64,000 nt of DNA, taken from assembly GCF_048388525.1 (NCBI RefSeq), contig NZ_DBGCTQ010000107.1:23975-87974 (forward strand). Direction: 5' to 3'. A model generated the notes under the pieces. It was not told the DNA's origin. It searched no databases and worked only from the letters and a program-made list of their open reading frames with translations. Origin of the DNA: BQOK01 sp048388525 (GTDB taxonomy: Bacteria > Bacillota > Clostridia > Oscillospirales > Ruminococcaceae). Positions within the stretch are counted from its first letter, which is position 1. The number at the start of each line of letters is the position of its first letter. A program made the translations under genes and the position numbers. Of this stretch, positions 24,904-33,338 are shown piece by piece.

Positions 24904-27432
24904 GTGAAATACGATTTCAAGGCCATTGAACACAAGTGGCAGAAGGTCTGGGCAGACGAAAAGACCTTTGCGGCAAAGATCGACCACACCAAGCCGAAAT
25001 TCTACGCGCTGGTAGAGTTTCCATACCCCAGCGCCGCGGGGCTGCACGTGGGGCACCCCCGCAGCTATACCGCGCTGGACATTGTGGCGCGCAAAAAGCG
25101 CATGGCAGGGTACAATGTGCTGTACCCCATGGGCTGGGACGCCTTTGGCCTGCCCACCGAGAACTATGCGCTGAAAAACCACATCAACCCCGAGATCGTG
25201 ACCAAAAACAACGTGGCCCGGTTCAAAAGCCAGTTGCAGGCCCTGGGCCTCTCGTTCGACTGGGACCGGGAGGTAAACACCACCGATCCCGCTTACTACA
25301 AGTGGACCCAGTGGATCTTTTTGCAGCTCTACAAGCATGGCCTTGCCTATAAAAAGGAAATGAATGTGAACTGGTGCACCAGCTGCAAGGTGGTGCTGGC
25401 CAACGAGGAGGTTGTGAACGGCTGCTGCGAGCGCTGCGGCGGCGAGGTGGTGCACAAGGTCAAGAGCCAGTGGATGCTGAAGATCACCGCCTATGCCGAC
25501 CGGCTGATCGACGATCTGGACGGGCTGGATTTTATTGACCGGGTGGTGACCCAGCAGAAGAACTGGATCGGGCGCAGCCACGGTGCCGAGGTGACCTTTA
25601 AGGCCACCACCGGCGACGACCTGGTGGTTTATACCACCCGGCCCGACACCCTGTTTGGGGCTACTTACATGGTGCTGGCCCCGGAGCACCCCATTTTGAA
25701 ACACTGGGAGGGACGGCTGGAAAACCTGGCCGAGGTGCGCGCTTACCAGGAGGCCGCGGCCCGCAAGTCCGATTTTGAGCGCACCGAGCTGGCCAAGGAA
25801 AAGACCGGCGTGAAGCTGGAGGGCGTGCGCGCCGTGAACCCGGTGAACGGCGCGGAGATCCCCATCTTCCTCTCGGACTATGTGCTGGCCAGCTACGGCA
25901 CCGGCGCCATTATGGCGGTGCCCGCCCACGACACCCGGGACTACGAGTTTGCCAAGGTGTTCGGCCTGCCCATCGTGGAGGTGGTGGCCGGCGGCGATGT
26001 GGAAAAAGAGGCCTATACCGACTGCGCCGCCGGCGTGATGGTGAACAGCGGCTTTTTGACCGGCATGACCGTGGAGGAGGCGAAAAAGGCCATTACCCAG
26101 TGGCTGGAGCAGGAGGGCAAGGGCCACGCCCAGGTAAACTTCAAGCTGCGGGACTGGGTGTTCAGCCGCCAGCGGTACTGGGGCGAACCCATTCCCATGG
26201 TGCACTGCGAGGCCTGTGGCTGGCAGCCCCTGCCTGAGAGCGAATTGCCCCTGGTGCTGCCCGAGATCACCGACTTTGAGCCCGGCCCGGACGGGGAAAG
26301 CCCCCTGGCCCGCCATGCCGAGTGGGTAAACACCACCTGCCCGTGCTGCGGCGGCCCGGCAAAGCGCGAAACCGACACCATGCCCCAGTGGGCGGGCTCC
26401 AGCTGGTACTTTTTGCGCTATATGGACCCCCACTGCGACACAGCCCCCGTGAGCAGGGAGGCGGTGGAATACTGGGGCCCGGTGGACTGGTACAACGGCG
26501 GCATGGAGCACACCACCCTGCATTTGCTGTACAGCCGGTTCTGGCACAAGTTCCTTTATGACATCGGGCTGGTGCCCACCGCGGAGCCCTATAAAAAGCG
26601 CACCTCCCACGGGATGATCCTGGGGCTGAACCCCCATGCTTTTGAGAACCTGCCTGCGGCCCAGCAGAAAAAGCTGGTGGACGAAGAGGGCAGCGAAAAG
26701 GCCGCCCGCGCCGCGCTGGTGGAAAAGTACGGCGAGATGGCAGAGCACCCGGTGGTGAAAATGTCCAAGAGCCTGGGCAATGTGATCAACCCGGATGACG
26801 TGATTGCCGAGTACGGCGCCGACACCCTGCGCCTGTATGAGATGTTCATCGGCGATTTTGAAAAGGCCGCGCCCTGGTCCACCCAGTCCATCAAGGGCTG
26901 CAAGCGCTTTTTGGAACGGGTGTGGGGCCTTTCCGAGATGCTGCTGCCCGGCGAGGGGTACCGCCCGGAGCTTGAGACCGCGATGCACCGCACCATCAAA
27001 AAGGTGGGGGAAGACATCGATGTGCTGAAGAACAACACCGCCATTGCCGCCCTGATGAGCCTGGTGAACGAGCTTTACGCGGCGGGCGGCGCCACCCGGG
27101 ACGAATTTGCGGATCTGCTGCTGCTGCTGAACCCCTTTGCACCTCACATCACCGAAGAGCTGTGGCAGCTGATGGGCGGCGAAGGGCAGATCGCCCACGC
27201 CCGCTGGCCGGAATACGATGAGGCGAAGTGCACCGAGAGCACCGTGGAGGTGCTGGTGCAGGTGAACGGCAAGCCCAAGGCCCGCCTGAACCTGCCGGTG
27301 GACGCGCCGAAGGAAGAGGCCCTGGCGGCCGCCAAGGCCGACCCCGCGGTGGCGGCGGCGCTGGAAGGGAAGACCCTGGTGAAGGAGATTGCCGTGCCGA
27401 ACAAGCTGATCAACCTGGTGGTGAAAGGTTAA
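24904..27432 (+). CDS. leuS: Leucyl-tRNA synthetase
   Basis: The 842-residue class I synthetase charges tRNA-Leu. The HIGH-type motif is HVGH (about residues 48-51), the KMSKS motif is at 619-623, and an editing (CP1) domain lies between. A zinc-type CxxC pair (CTSCK, CCERCGG) sits near residue 160-185. The start is GTG at 24904 with GGAG 9 bases upstream. I do not see a T-box leader in the 136-base gap before it. The 3' end carries a small terminator (27454-27477). Confidence 0.97.
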   Translation: MKYDFKAIEHKWQKVWADEKTFAAKIDHTKPKFYALVEFPYPSAAGLHVGHPRSYTALDIVARKKRMAGYNVLYPMGWDAFGLPTENYALKNHINPEIVTKNNVARFKSQLQALGLSFDWDREVNTTDPAYYKWTQWIFLQLYKHGLAYKKEMNVNWCTSCKVVLANEEVVNGCCERCGGEVVHKVKSQWMLKITAYADRLIDDLDGLDFIDRVVTQQKNWIGRSHGAEVTFKATTGDDLVVYTTRPDTLFGATYMVLAPEHPILKHWEGRLENLAEVRAYQEAAARKSDFERTELAKEKTGVKLEGVRAVNPVNGAEIPIFLSDYVLASYGTGAIMAVPAHDTRDYEFAKVFGLPIVEVVAGGDVEKEAYTDCAAGVMVNSGFLTGMTVEEAKKAITQWLEQEGKGHAQVNFKLRDWVFSRQRYWGEPIPMVHCEACGWQPLPESELPLVLPEITDFEPGPDGESPLARHAEWVNTTCPCCGGPAKRETDTMPQWAGSSWYFLRYMDPHCDTAPVSREAVEYWGPVDWYNGGMEHTTLHLLYSRFWHKFLYDIGLVPTAEPYKKRTSHGMILGLNPHAFENLPAAQQKKLVDEEGSEKAARAALVEKYGEMAEHPVVKMSKSLGNVINPDDVIAEYGADTLRLYEMFIGDFEKAAPWSTQSIKGCKRFLERVWGLSEMLLPGEGYRPELETAMHRTIKKVGEDIDVLKNNTAIAALMSLVNELYAAGGATRDEFADLLLLLNPFAPHITEELWQLMGGEGQIAHARWPEYDEAKCTESTVEVLVQVNGKPKARLNLPVDAPKEEALAAAKADPAVAAALEGKTLVKEIAVPNKLINLVVKG

Positions 27433-27453
27433 AAGTTTGTGAATACGGTGGTG

Positions 27454-27477
27454 AAAACTGCCGGCCGGCTGTTTTTT
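27454..27477 (+). terminator. Terminator after leuS
   Basis: AAAAC-T-GCC / GGC-T-GTTTT flanks a GGCC loop and is followed by a run of T, immediately before the rpsU promoter. Confidence 0.6.
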
Positions 27478-27480
27478 CAG

Positions 27481-27510
27481 TTGACAGAATGCCCTGAGGC
27501 ATAGTATAAT
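27481..27510 (+). promoter_or_regulatory. Promoter of rpsU
   Basis: Consensus TTGACA (27481-27486) and TATAAT (27505-27510) are separated by 18 bases, about 80 bases before the rpsU start. Confidence 0.85.
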
Positions 27511-27588
27511 CGATATGTTGGGTACCCTTCTTCTTTTAGAGGGGGGAACAATGAGACTCCTGCCTCAGGTCCAAGGGAGGGAAGTAAG

Positions 27589-27765
27589 ATGTCGGAAGTT
27601 CGCGTTAAAGACGGCGAGTCGCTGGAAAGCGCTCTGCGCCGCTTCAAGCGGTCCACCGCCCGCAGCGGCGTGTTGGCGGAAGTTCGCAAGCGTGAGGCTT
27701 ATGAAAAGCCCTCTGTGCGCCGCAAGAAGAAGTCCGAGGCCGCTCGCAAGCGCAAGTACAAGTAA
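27589..27765 (+). CDS. rpsU: 30S ribosomal protein S21
   Basis: The 58-residue protein starts MSEVRVKDGESLESALRRFKR and ends in a very basic tail KKKSEAARKRKYK, the S21 pattern and length. GGGAGGGAAG precedes the ATG at 27589. It has its own consensus promoter and an intrinsic terminator, so it is a single-gene unit. Longer frames overlapping it in another phase are artefacts. Confidence 0.97.
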   Translation: MSEVRVKDGESLESALRRFKRSTARSGVLAEVRKREAYEKPSVRRKKKSEAARKRKYK

Positions 27766-27804
27766 ACTGCGGCGCCGGAACAAAGGCGAAAAGCGTGCAT
27801 GCGT

Positions 27805-27836
27805 TTGGGCGGGTCCGAAAGGGCCCGCCCAATTTT
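27805..27836 (+). terminator. Intrinsic terminator after rpsU
   Basis: TTGGGCGGG-T-CC, loop GAAA, GG-G-CCCGCCCAA is followed by TTTT. This is a canonical stem with a U-run. Confidence 0.8.
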
Positions 27837-27881
27837 CATTCTACGGCCGATGGCCGCATCCCGGAAGGAGAGACCAGCCCC

Positions 27882-28385
27882 ATGCTGTTGACCCCCGAAT
27901 ATCTGTTTTCCAGCGTTGCGGCGATCACCCCGGCGTTTTTGGCACAGCGGGGCATCGCCGCCCTGGTGCTGGATGTGGACAATACCCTGACCGCCCACGG
28001 CAGCCAGGAGCTGCCCGCCGAGGTGGCCGGCTGGCTGGAGGCCATGCGGGCGGCGGGCGTGGGCCTGATGATCGCCAGCAACAACAGCGAAGAGCGGGTG
28101 GCGCCGTTTGCCGCCCGGCTGGGCCTGGATTTTGTGGCGGGCAGCGCAAAGCCGCTGCCCGGAGGCCTTGCCCGTGCGCAAAAAAAATTCGGGGTCGAAA
28201 AGGCACGCATGGCCATTGTGGGCGACCAGCTGTTCACCGACCGGCTGGCGGGGGCGTTATATGGCATTCCGGCACTGGTGGTGACGCCCCGCGCGCCGGA
28301 CACCCACCGGGGCATTTTGTTCAAGCGCAGGCTGGAACAGCCGTTTTTGCGGCGCTATTATAAAAAAGGGGGAAAGCTGCTGTGA
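27882..28385 (+). CDS. yqeG: YqeG-family HAD phosphatase
   Basis: The 167-residue protein has the HAD motif I LDVDNTLT, motif II IASNNSEE, and the motif III/IV region KPLPGGLARAQKKFGV with VGDQLFTDRLAG. YqeG-family HAD IIIA proteins relate to phosphatidylglycerophosphatases, but the bacterial substrate is not settled. GGAAGGAG lies 11 bases before the ATG. The stop overlaps the GTG start of the next gene by four bases. Confidence 0.88.
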   Translation: MLLTPEYLFSSVAAITPAFLAQRGIAALVLDVDNTLTAHGSQELPAEVAGWLEAMRAAGVGLMIASNNSEERVAPFAARLGLDFVAGSAKPLPGGLARAQKKFGVEKARMAIVGDQLFTDRLAGALYGIPALVVTPRAPDTHRGILFKRRLEQPFLRRYYKKGGKLL

Positions 28386-29233
28386 GCGTTTTTTTCGGCA
28401 CGGCCGGGGAGAGCGAGAGCTTTCGGGCCGCGGGGCACAAGACCAGCCTGGAGGTGCCGGCGTATACCGCGGGCATGGGGCTGGACGCCTTTGAATACCA
28501 GTGCGGCCGGGGCGTGCGGCTGAAGGAAGAAAAGGCGCAGGCCATTGCGGCCGAGGCGAAAAAGCACGGTGTTTATTTCAGCCTGCACGCGCCCTATTAT
28601 ATCTCCATGAGCAGCATGGAAGAGGAAAAGCGCCTGAACAGCCTGAACTACATCCTGCAAAGCGCGGCCGCGGTGCGCGCGCTGGGGGGCACGCGGGTTA
28701 TTTTTCATTCCGGCAGCTGCGGCAAGCAGAGCCGGGAACAGGCGCTTGCCAAGGCGCTGGACACCATGCGGCGCATGGTGGCGGCGGTGGACGAGGCCGG
28801 GTTCAGCGAGGTTACCCTTTGCCCCGAGACCATGGGGAAGGTGGGGCAGCTGGGGACTCTGGACGAGGTGCTGGCGCTGTGCCGGGTGGACAAACGCATC
28901 ACCCCCTGCATCGACTTTGGGCACCTGAACGCGCGGGATCAGGGGTGCATCCGCACAAAGGCGGATTACGCGGCCATTCTGGACCGGATCGGCGAGGCGC
29001 TGGGCGACGGGCGGGCGCGCCGGTTTCATGTGCATTTCAGCAAGATCGAATACACCGCCGGCGGGGAGAAACAGCACCTGACCTTTGCGGACACGGTGTA
29101 TGGCCCCGCCTTTGAGCCCCTGATGGAGCTGTTTTTCGAGCGGGGGCTGGAGCCGGTGGTGATCTGCGAGTCTGCGGGGACGCAGGCGGAGGACGCCGCC
29201 GCCATGAAGCGGTATTACCGGGAGCTGGGCTGA
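28382..29233 (+). CDS. nfo: Endonuclease IV-like TIM-barrel metalloenzyme
   Basis: The 283-residue protein belongs to the AP endonuclease 2 / xylose-isomerase-like TIM barrels. Metal-ligand segments of endonuclease IV are visible: FSLHAPYY, IFHSGS, LCPETMGK, CIDFGHLNA, RFHVHFS and VICESAGTQAEDA. Endonuclease IV cuts DNA at abasic sites. The start is GTG within the stop region of yqeG (overlap GTGA). The N-terminus (FFGTAGESESFRAAGHKTSLEVPAYTAGMG) differs from E. coli Nfo, so the exact substrate is inferred. Confidence 0.85.
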   Translation: MSVFFGTAGESESFRAAGHKTSLEVPAYTAGMGLDAFEYQCGRGVRLKEEKAQAIAAEAKKHGVYFSLHAPYYISMSSMEEEKRLNSLNYILQSAAAVRALGGTRVIFHSGSCGKQSREQALAKALDTMRRMVAAVDEAGFSEVTLCPETMGKVGQLGTLDEVLALCRVDKRITPCIDFGHLNARDQGCIRTKADYAAILDRIGEALGDGRARRFHVHFSKIEYTAGGEKQHLTFADTVYGPAFEPLMELFFERGLEPVVICESAGTQAEDAAAMKRYYRELG

Positions 29234-29289
29234 ACGGCCGGAAATGGCGCAAAACAGCCGGTTTTAGCCTTCTTTTCACCCAAAACCCC

Positions 29290-29318
29290 TTGAAAAACAG
29301 GCCGCGTTACGGTAAAAT
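29290..29318 (+). promoter_or_regulatory. Promoter of efp
   Basis: TTGAAA (29290-29295), 17 bases, TAAAAT (29313-29318). A 15-bp palindrome TCAAGAA-T-TTCTTGA (29333-29347) lies just after the expected start site and before the GGAGG of efp. Confidence 0.65.
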
Positions 29319-29373
29319 AACATACGGATATGTCAAGAATTTCTTGAGACAATAAAAACATGGAGGATCCTTT

Positions 29374-29931
29374 ATGATTTCAGCAGGCGAGTTCCGCAAC
29401 GGCGTTACCTTTGAAGAGGACGGCAAAGTTCTCCAGGTGGTGGAGTTCCAGCACGTGAAGCCCGGCAAGGGCGCCGCGTTCGTGCGCACCAAGACCAAGA
29501 ATGTGATCACGGGCGCAGTGACCGAGACCAGCTACAACCCCAGCGCCAAGTTCCCCTCGGCCTACATTGAGCGGCGCGAGATGCAGTACAGCTACAGCGA
29601 CGGCGACCTGTACTACTTCATGGACAACGAGACCTACGAGCAGGTGCCCATCAACGAGAAGGACCTGGGCGACGCGTTCCGCTTTGTGAAGGAGAACGAG
29701 ATCGTGAAGGTGCTGAGCTACAAGGGCAGCGTGTTCGGCATTGAAGCCCCGAACTTTGTGGTGCTGGAGGTGGTGGAGACCGAGCCCGGCGTGAAGGGCA
29801 ACACCGCCACCAACACCCTGAAGCCCGCCAAGCTGGAGACCGGCGCCGAGATCCGCGTGCCCCTGTTTATCAACGAGGGGGACAAGATCCGCATCGACAC
29901 CCGCACCGGCGAGTATATGGAGCGCGCCTGA
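29374..29931 (+). CDS. efp: Elongation factor P
   Basis: The 185-residue protein rescues ribosomes stalled at polyproline. It begins MISAGEFRNGVTFEEDGKVLQVVEFQHVKPGKGAAFVRTK; the loop KPGKGAAF carries the lysine position modified in some bacteria. Three beta-barrel domains and the end RIDTRTGEYMERA are typical. GGAGG lies 7 bases before the ATG. Confidence 0.97.
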   Translation: MISAGEFRNGVTFEEDGKVLQVVEFQHVKPGKGAAFVRTKTKNVITGAVTETSYNPSAKFPSAYIERREMQYSYSDGDLYYFMDNETYEQVPINEKDLGDAFRFVKENEIVKVLSYKGSVFGIEAPNFVVLEVVETEPGVKGNTATNTLKPAKLETGAEIRVPLFINEGDKIRIDTRTGEYMERA

Positions 29932-29965
29932 GCTTTTTGGCCGCCCGGTAGAACTGCTACCCGCT

Positions 29966-29988
29966 GGGCGGCGGCACAGCCGCCGCCC
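29966..29988 (+). terminator. Hairpin after efp
   Basis: GGGCGGCGGC, loop ACA, GCCGCCGCCC is a perfect 10-bp stem 35 bases after the stop; only ATTTATC follows, so the U-tract is weak. Confidence 0.55.
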
Positions 29989-30051
29989 ATTTATCATATC
30001 CCACAATTCGGGGCCAGGGCGCACGCCCGCCCCCAAAAGGAGGAAAACACA

Positions 30052-30510
30052 ATGGAGTTGAACGAGAGAGCTGCATACCTGAAGGGCCTGATGGACGGGC
30101 TGGAGATCGACGAGGGCAAGAAAGAAGGCAAGGTTCTGAAGGCCATGTACGAGCTGCTGGCCCAGCTGTGCGACACCGTGACCGACCTGGACGCTGATCT
30201 GGACCAGGCCTATGACGAGCTGGACGCCATGGACGAGGATATGGACGAGCTGGAAGAGTATGTTTACGGCGACGACCTTGAAGAGGACGAGGAAGAAGAC
30301 GAAGAGGACGAGGACGCCGAGGTGGAGTACGAGCTGACCTGCCCCAACTGCGGCGCTGTGACCGTGGTGGACGAGGACACCCTGCTGAACGAGCAGGTGT
30401 GCTGCGGCAACTGCGGCGCCGAGTTTGAAATCGAATTTACCGAGTGCGACGACGAGGACTGCGAGGGCTGTGCCGGCTGCGCCGGGCCCGAGAGCGAGGA
30501 CAAAGAGTAA
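30052..30510 (+). CDS. CD1247-like acidic zinc-ribbon protein
   Basis: The 152-residue protein has an N-terminal helical domain (MELNERAAYLKGLMDGLEIDEGKKEGKVLKAMYELLAQL) like the CD1247 N-terminal domain, a coiled, very acidic middle (DELDAMDEDMDELEEY and a run of Asp/Glu), a zinc ribbon (CPNCG ... CCGNCG) and a Cys-rich tail. Function is unknown; the domain is common in Clostridia. AAAGGAGG precedes the ATG, and a strong bidirectional terminator follows. Confidence 0.85.
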   Translation: MELNERAAYLKGLMDGLEIDEGKKEGKVLKAMYELLAQLCDTVTDLDADLDQAYDELDAMDEDMDELEEYVYGDDLEEDEEEDEEDEDAEVEYELTCPNCGAVTVVDEDTLLNEQVCCGNCGAEFEIEFTECDDEDCEGCAGCAGPESEDKE

Positions 30511-30537
30511 GACTTCCGCCTGCAAAGAGAGGCGCGC

Positions 30538-30571
30538 AAAAGCCCCCGGGACCAGGGTCCCGGGGGCTTTT
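30538..30571. terminator. Strong bidirectional terminator
   Basis: AAAAGCCCCCGGGACC (30538-30553) pairs perfectly with GGTCCCGGGGGCTTTT (30556-30571). It stands between convergent genes and marks the end of the housekeeping block. Confidence 0.85.
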
Positions 30572-30593
30572 GGTTCTTTTCAGGGGAATTGCC

Positions 30594-30893
30594 TTACTTT
30601 GCGGGGGCTGTTTCCCGCAGCGCGCGCTCCAGCCACATGCTGCCGATCTCCAGCGCGGTGTACAGGCCGGATTTGCTGCTTTGTTTGACCACGCGCTCCG
30701 GCAAAGGCCTGGAGGCGTCGGTGCTCATGAGCATTACATGCAGTTTGTCGGCCACCTGGGCGCCGCCCTCTTCTTTTGTGGTGAGCACCTGCATGAAAAT
30801 TACGAACGGGTCGGCCAGGTCGCCATAGTAGATCTCGCGGCCACAGCGCACCAGCGGCTTGCCCTTGTAGGTCAGTTTTGGGGTGAATGCCAT
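30594..30893 (-). CDS. Small protein of unknown function
   Basis: The 99-residue protein begins MAFTPKLTYKGKPLVRCGREIYYGDLADPFVIFMQVLT and has no signal peptide or membrane segment. The ATG at 30893 has GGGAGG 10 bases upstream, and a good promoter lies just before it (30931-30959), so it is a single-gene unit ending at the shared terminator. The KPLVRCGREIYYGD pattern looks like a compact beta domain. I do not recognise a family with certainty. Confidence 0.7.
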   Translation of the reverse strand: MAFTPKLTYKGKPLVRCGREIYYGDLADPFVIFMQVLTTKEEGGAQVADKLHVMLMSTDASRPLPERVVKQSSKSGLYTALEIGSMWLERALRETAPAK

Positions 30894-30930
30894 GGTTATG
30901 AACCCTCCCATCTAAATCAATACATAATTT

Positions 30931-30959
30931 ATTATAGCACACTGGGACCTGCATTACAA
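30931..30959 (-). promoter_or_regulatory. Promoter of the 30893 gene
   Basis: On the minus strand TTGTAA (30954-30959), 17 bases, TATAAT (30931-30936), preceded by TGTGC. Confidence 0.75.
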
Positions 30960-30974
30960 GAAAGGGCGGACAGG

Positions 30975-31352
30975 TCAGTCGTCCCGCCGGTCCCGCTCGA
31001 TTTTTTCTTCGTTCAGGGCCACCTTTTGGGTCAACGCCTTGATCTTGGAATCCATCTGGCTGAGCCGCACGCTCATGAAAAACTGCTTGATAAGCAGCAA
31101 GAAGATGATCGCCAGGTAAACGACGTTGATGGGGCTGATAAAGCCGAGGCGCGCGGCCACCCAGTAAGCGATCTGGGGGAAAAGGCTCAGCAGCAGCAGC
31201 AGGCCGGAGAAGATAAACCAAAAGATCGAGTCCTCGATTTGGATCTTGGCATGGCGGATGCGCTTGAGAATGAACAGCACGGTGCACAGGCTGCCCGCGA
31301 TCAGCAGCAGCCGGAAAAACCAAGGATAAATGACCGACATATCAAACGGCAT
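30975..31352 (-). CDS. DUF2304 membrane protein
   Basis: The 125-residue protein has three hydrophobic segments (about residues 10-26, 43-63 and 72-94) and a basic coiled tail (KIKALTQKVALNEEKIERDRRDD). This is the DUF2304 pattern, usually encoded beside a polyprenyl-phosphate glycosyltransferase. AAAGGAG lies 9 bases before the ATG. It directly follows the DPM1-like gene (stop and start 2 bases apart) and is the last gene of the 30-kb glycan locus. Confidence 0.8.
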   Translation of the reverse strand: MPFDMSVIYPWFFRLLLIAGSLCTVLFILKRIRHAKIQIEDSIFWFIFSGLLLLLSLFPQIAYWVAARLGFISPINVVYLAIIFLLLIKQFFMSVRLSQMDSKIKALTQKVALNEEKIERDRRDD

Positions 31353-31354
31353 AT

Positions 31355-32074
31355 TTACAGGCTCCTTTCCGGATAGGGGGTCACGGTGTCGCGCTTGCGG
31401 AACCATTGGATGAGCAGGATGGAGAGCCCCATTTTACACATATATTCCACGCTGCGGGCAAAATTCAGATAACTGGAGCCCGCGGTGCGCTCGCGCATTT
31501 CGACCTGGAGCTCCTTGACCACCGCGCCGTTTTTAATGAGGTAGCTGATGGTATCCGGCTCGGGGCCGTAATTCAGATTTTCGGCAAATTCCTCCACCAT
31601 GGCGCGGTTGAACATGCGCATGCCGCTGGTGGGGTCGCAGATGGCCCTGCGGGTGGTCAGCCGGATGGCCCAGCTGATGAGATAACTGCCCACCATGCGC
31701 AGATTGCGGGGCTTTTTGACCGTAACAAAACGGCTGCCGATCACAATGTCGGCCCCTTGCTCCAGCAGGTCCAGCATGGGCTGGATATACTCGGGACAGT
31801 GCTGGCCGTCCGCGTCGAACTGGAGAGCGCAGTCGTAACCATTTTCTGCCGCGTAGCGCAGGCCGGTCTGGAATGCGCCGGCAAGCCCCAGATTGATGGG
31901 CAGATCAATGAGCCGGAAGCCGTGCTGGCGGCAGAGCGCCGCCGTGCGGTCCCGGCTGCCGTCGTTGACCACCACATAATCGTATTGGGGGCAGACAGCG
32001 GCCAGCTGCCCGACCACCTGAACGATGTTTTCTTCCTCGTTGTAGGCGGGGATCACAATGAGCAATTTTGCCAT
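31355..32074 (-). CDS. GT2 glycosyltransferase, dolichyl-phosphate-mannose-synthase type
   Basis: The 239-residue enzyme starts MAKLLIVIPAYNEEENI and has VVNDGSRDRT, FDADGQH (metal-binding aspartates) and KKPRNLRMVGSYLISWAIRLTT, the DPM1-like layout. It should move a sugar from a nucleotide donor to polyprenyl phosphate, giving a lipid-linked sugar for GT-C enzymes. AAGGA lies 12 bases before the ATG. The DUF2304 gene follows immediately; the pair is a common unit. A GT2-GtrA fusion and two GT-C-like proteins in this locus could use its product. Confidence 0.85.
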   Translation of the reverse strand: MAKLLIVIPAYNEEENIVQVVGQLAAVCPQYDYVVVNDGSRDRTAALCRQHGFRLIDLPINLGLAGAFQTGLRYAAENGYDCALQFDADGQHCPEYIQPMLDLLEQGADIVIGSRFVTVKKPRNLRMVGSYLISWAIRLTTRRAICDPTSGMRMFNRAMVEEFAENLNYGPEPDTISYLIKNGAVVKELQVEMRERTAGSSYLNFARSVEYMCKMGLSILLIQWFRKRDTVTPYPERSL

Positions 32075-32082
32075 GAGCAACG

Positions 32083-33249
32083 TCATCCTTTTTTTTGTTG
32101 TTCGCACGCCGTGCGGGCAAGTTGTTCCACCTGGGCGGCCACTGCGTCCCAGGTAAAGAGCGCTTCCAGGCGCGAGGCCGTTTTTTGGGCGGCGGCAAGA
32201 CGCCACCCCTCGCGGGCAAGGGCGCCGGCGAGCGCCTGGGAGAGCGGGCCGGGGTCCGGCCCGTCCAATTGAATGCCGTAGCTTTCGTCCGGCAGAAGCT
32301 CGCTGCTGCCGCCGGTGCGGGTGGTGAGGATGGGACAGCCGCAGGCCGCCGCCTCGAGAAAGGTGGTGGGAAAGCCCTCGGCATAATAGGTGGGAAGGCA
32401 ATAGAGCTGGCTTTGGGCCAGCAGCTGCATTGCCTGGGCATAGGGGACCGACCCCAAAAGGTATACGCCGGGGACAGGCGCCTGCTGCAGCTTTGCCAGC
32501 AGCGGCCCGTCGCCCGCCACCACCAGGGCGGCATTCGGGGGCGCGGCGCGGCGGAAGGCCTCGATGAGCTCGGGTACCCCCTTTTCCGGGATGAGGCGGC
32601 CCAGAGAAACCACCAGACGGCAGCCGGGGCTGAGCCCGAGGCGCGCCCGCCAGTCCACCGCGCCCGGTGCGGCGGCAAGCTGGCGAACCTCGGCCGGGTC
32701 CACCGCGTTGTAGAGCTGCCCTTCAGCCTGGATGCCAAAATGCCCCAGCCACCGGCACACCGCCTGGCTCACCCCGAAAAAACGGCGGCAGTGACGTTTT
32801 AAAAAGGCGGCCGCCAGATGTTCGTACGCAGAGCCGGCCGCGTTCAGCAGGGCGCTGCCCATAGGGAGGTGGCCGGTGGAATGATCCACTACAAGATGCG
32901 GGATGCCGCGCCTGTCGCATTGATACGCAGCGTATAAACTTAATACATAAAACCTGGTGTTGATAATGCACAGGTCAATTTCCTGCGCCCAGACCGGCGC
33001 GGCGGCAGCCTTGAGGGCTTTGCCGGGCTTGAGGACCGGAAAGCGCCCCTGCATGAGCTGCCACACGGGCAGGCGGAACACCCCGATCCCCTCCGGCACC
33101 GTTTCCCGCTGGGGCAGGCCGGGAAGGGCGCTGGTGACCACAAGCGCTTTGTGACCGGCTGCCGCCAGCCGACGCGCCAGGTTATAGGTGTAGCGCTCGA
33201 CCCCGCCCACGGTGGGCAGGTATTGGGCGGAGAAAAAGCAGATGGTCAC
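32083..33249 (-). CDS. GT4 glycosyltransferase
   Basis: The 388-residue GT-B enzyme starts VTICFFSAQYLPTVGGVERYTYNLARRLAAAGH (nucleoside-independent N-domain with GGVERY loop) and has the C-domain donor motif EGFPTTFLEAAACGCPILTTRTGGSSEL. The start is GTG at 33249 with AAAGGAG 10 bases upstream. It probably adds a hexose to a lipid-linked glycan on the cytoplasmic face. It lies between the DPM1-like and GT2-GtrA genes. Confidence 0.88.
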   Translation of the reverse strand: MTICFFSAQYLPTVGGVERYTYNLARRLAAAGHKALVVTSALPGLPQRETVPEGIGVFRLPVWQLMQGRFPVLKPGKALKAAAAPVWAQEIDLCIINTRFYVLSLYAAYQCDRRGIPHLVVDHSTGHLPMGSALLNAAGSAYEHLAAAFLKRHCRRFFGVSQAVCRWLGHFGIQAEGQLYNAVDPAEVRQLAAAPGAVDWRARLGLSPGCRLVVSLGRLIPEKGVPELIEAFRRAAPPNAALVVAGDGPLLAKLQQAPVPGVYLLGSVPYAQAMQLLAQSQLYCLPTYYAEGFPTTFLEAAACGCPILTTRTGGSSELLPDESYGIQLDGPDPGPLSQALAGALAREGWRLAAAQKTASRLEALFTWDAVAAQVEQLARTACEQQKKG

Positions 33250-33338
33250 AGGCGGCCCACTCCTTTCCAATAGACTGAAAGGCCGCGCCGGGCGGGCGCG
33301 GCCCAAAAGCGCGCAGCAGCGCCGGGGAAGGCTGCGCG

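Noticed and set aside
24118..27198. Minus-strand open frame of about 1000 codons opposite the LCP gene, rsfS and leuS
   Set aside because: It crosses three real plus-strand genes and their gaps, has no ribosome site and reads as low-complexity sequence.
27515..28363. Long plus-strand frame over rpsU and yqeG
   Set aside because: It runs out of phase with both genes and passes through the rpsU terminator.
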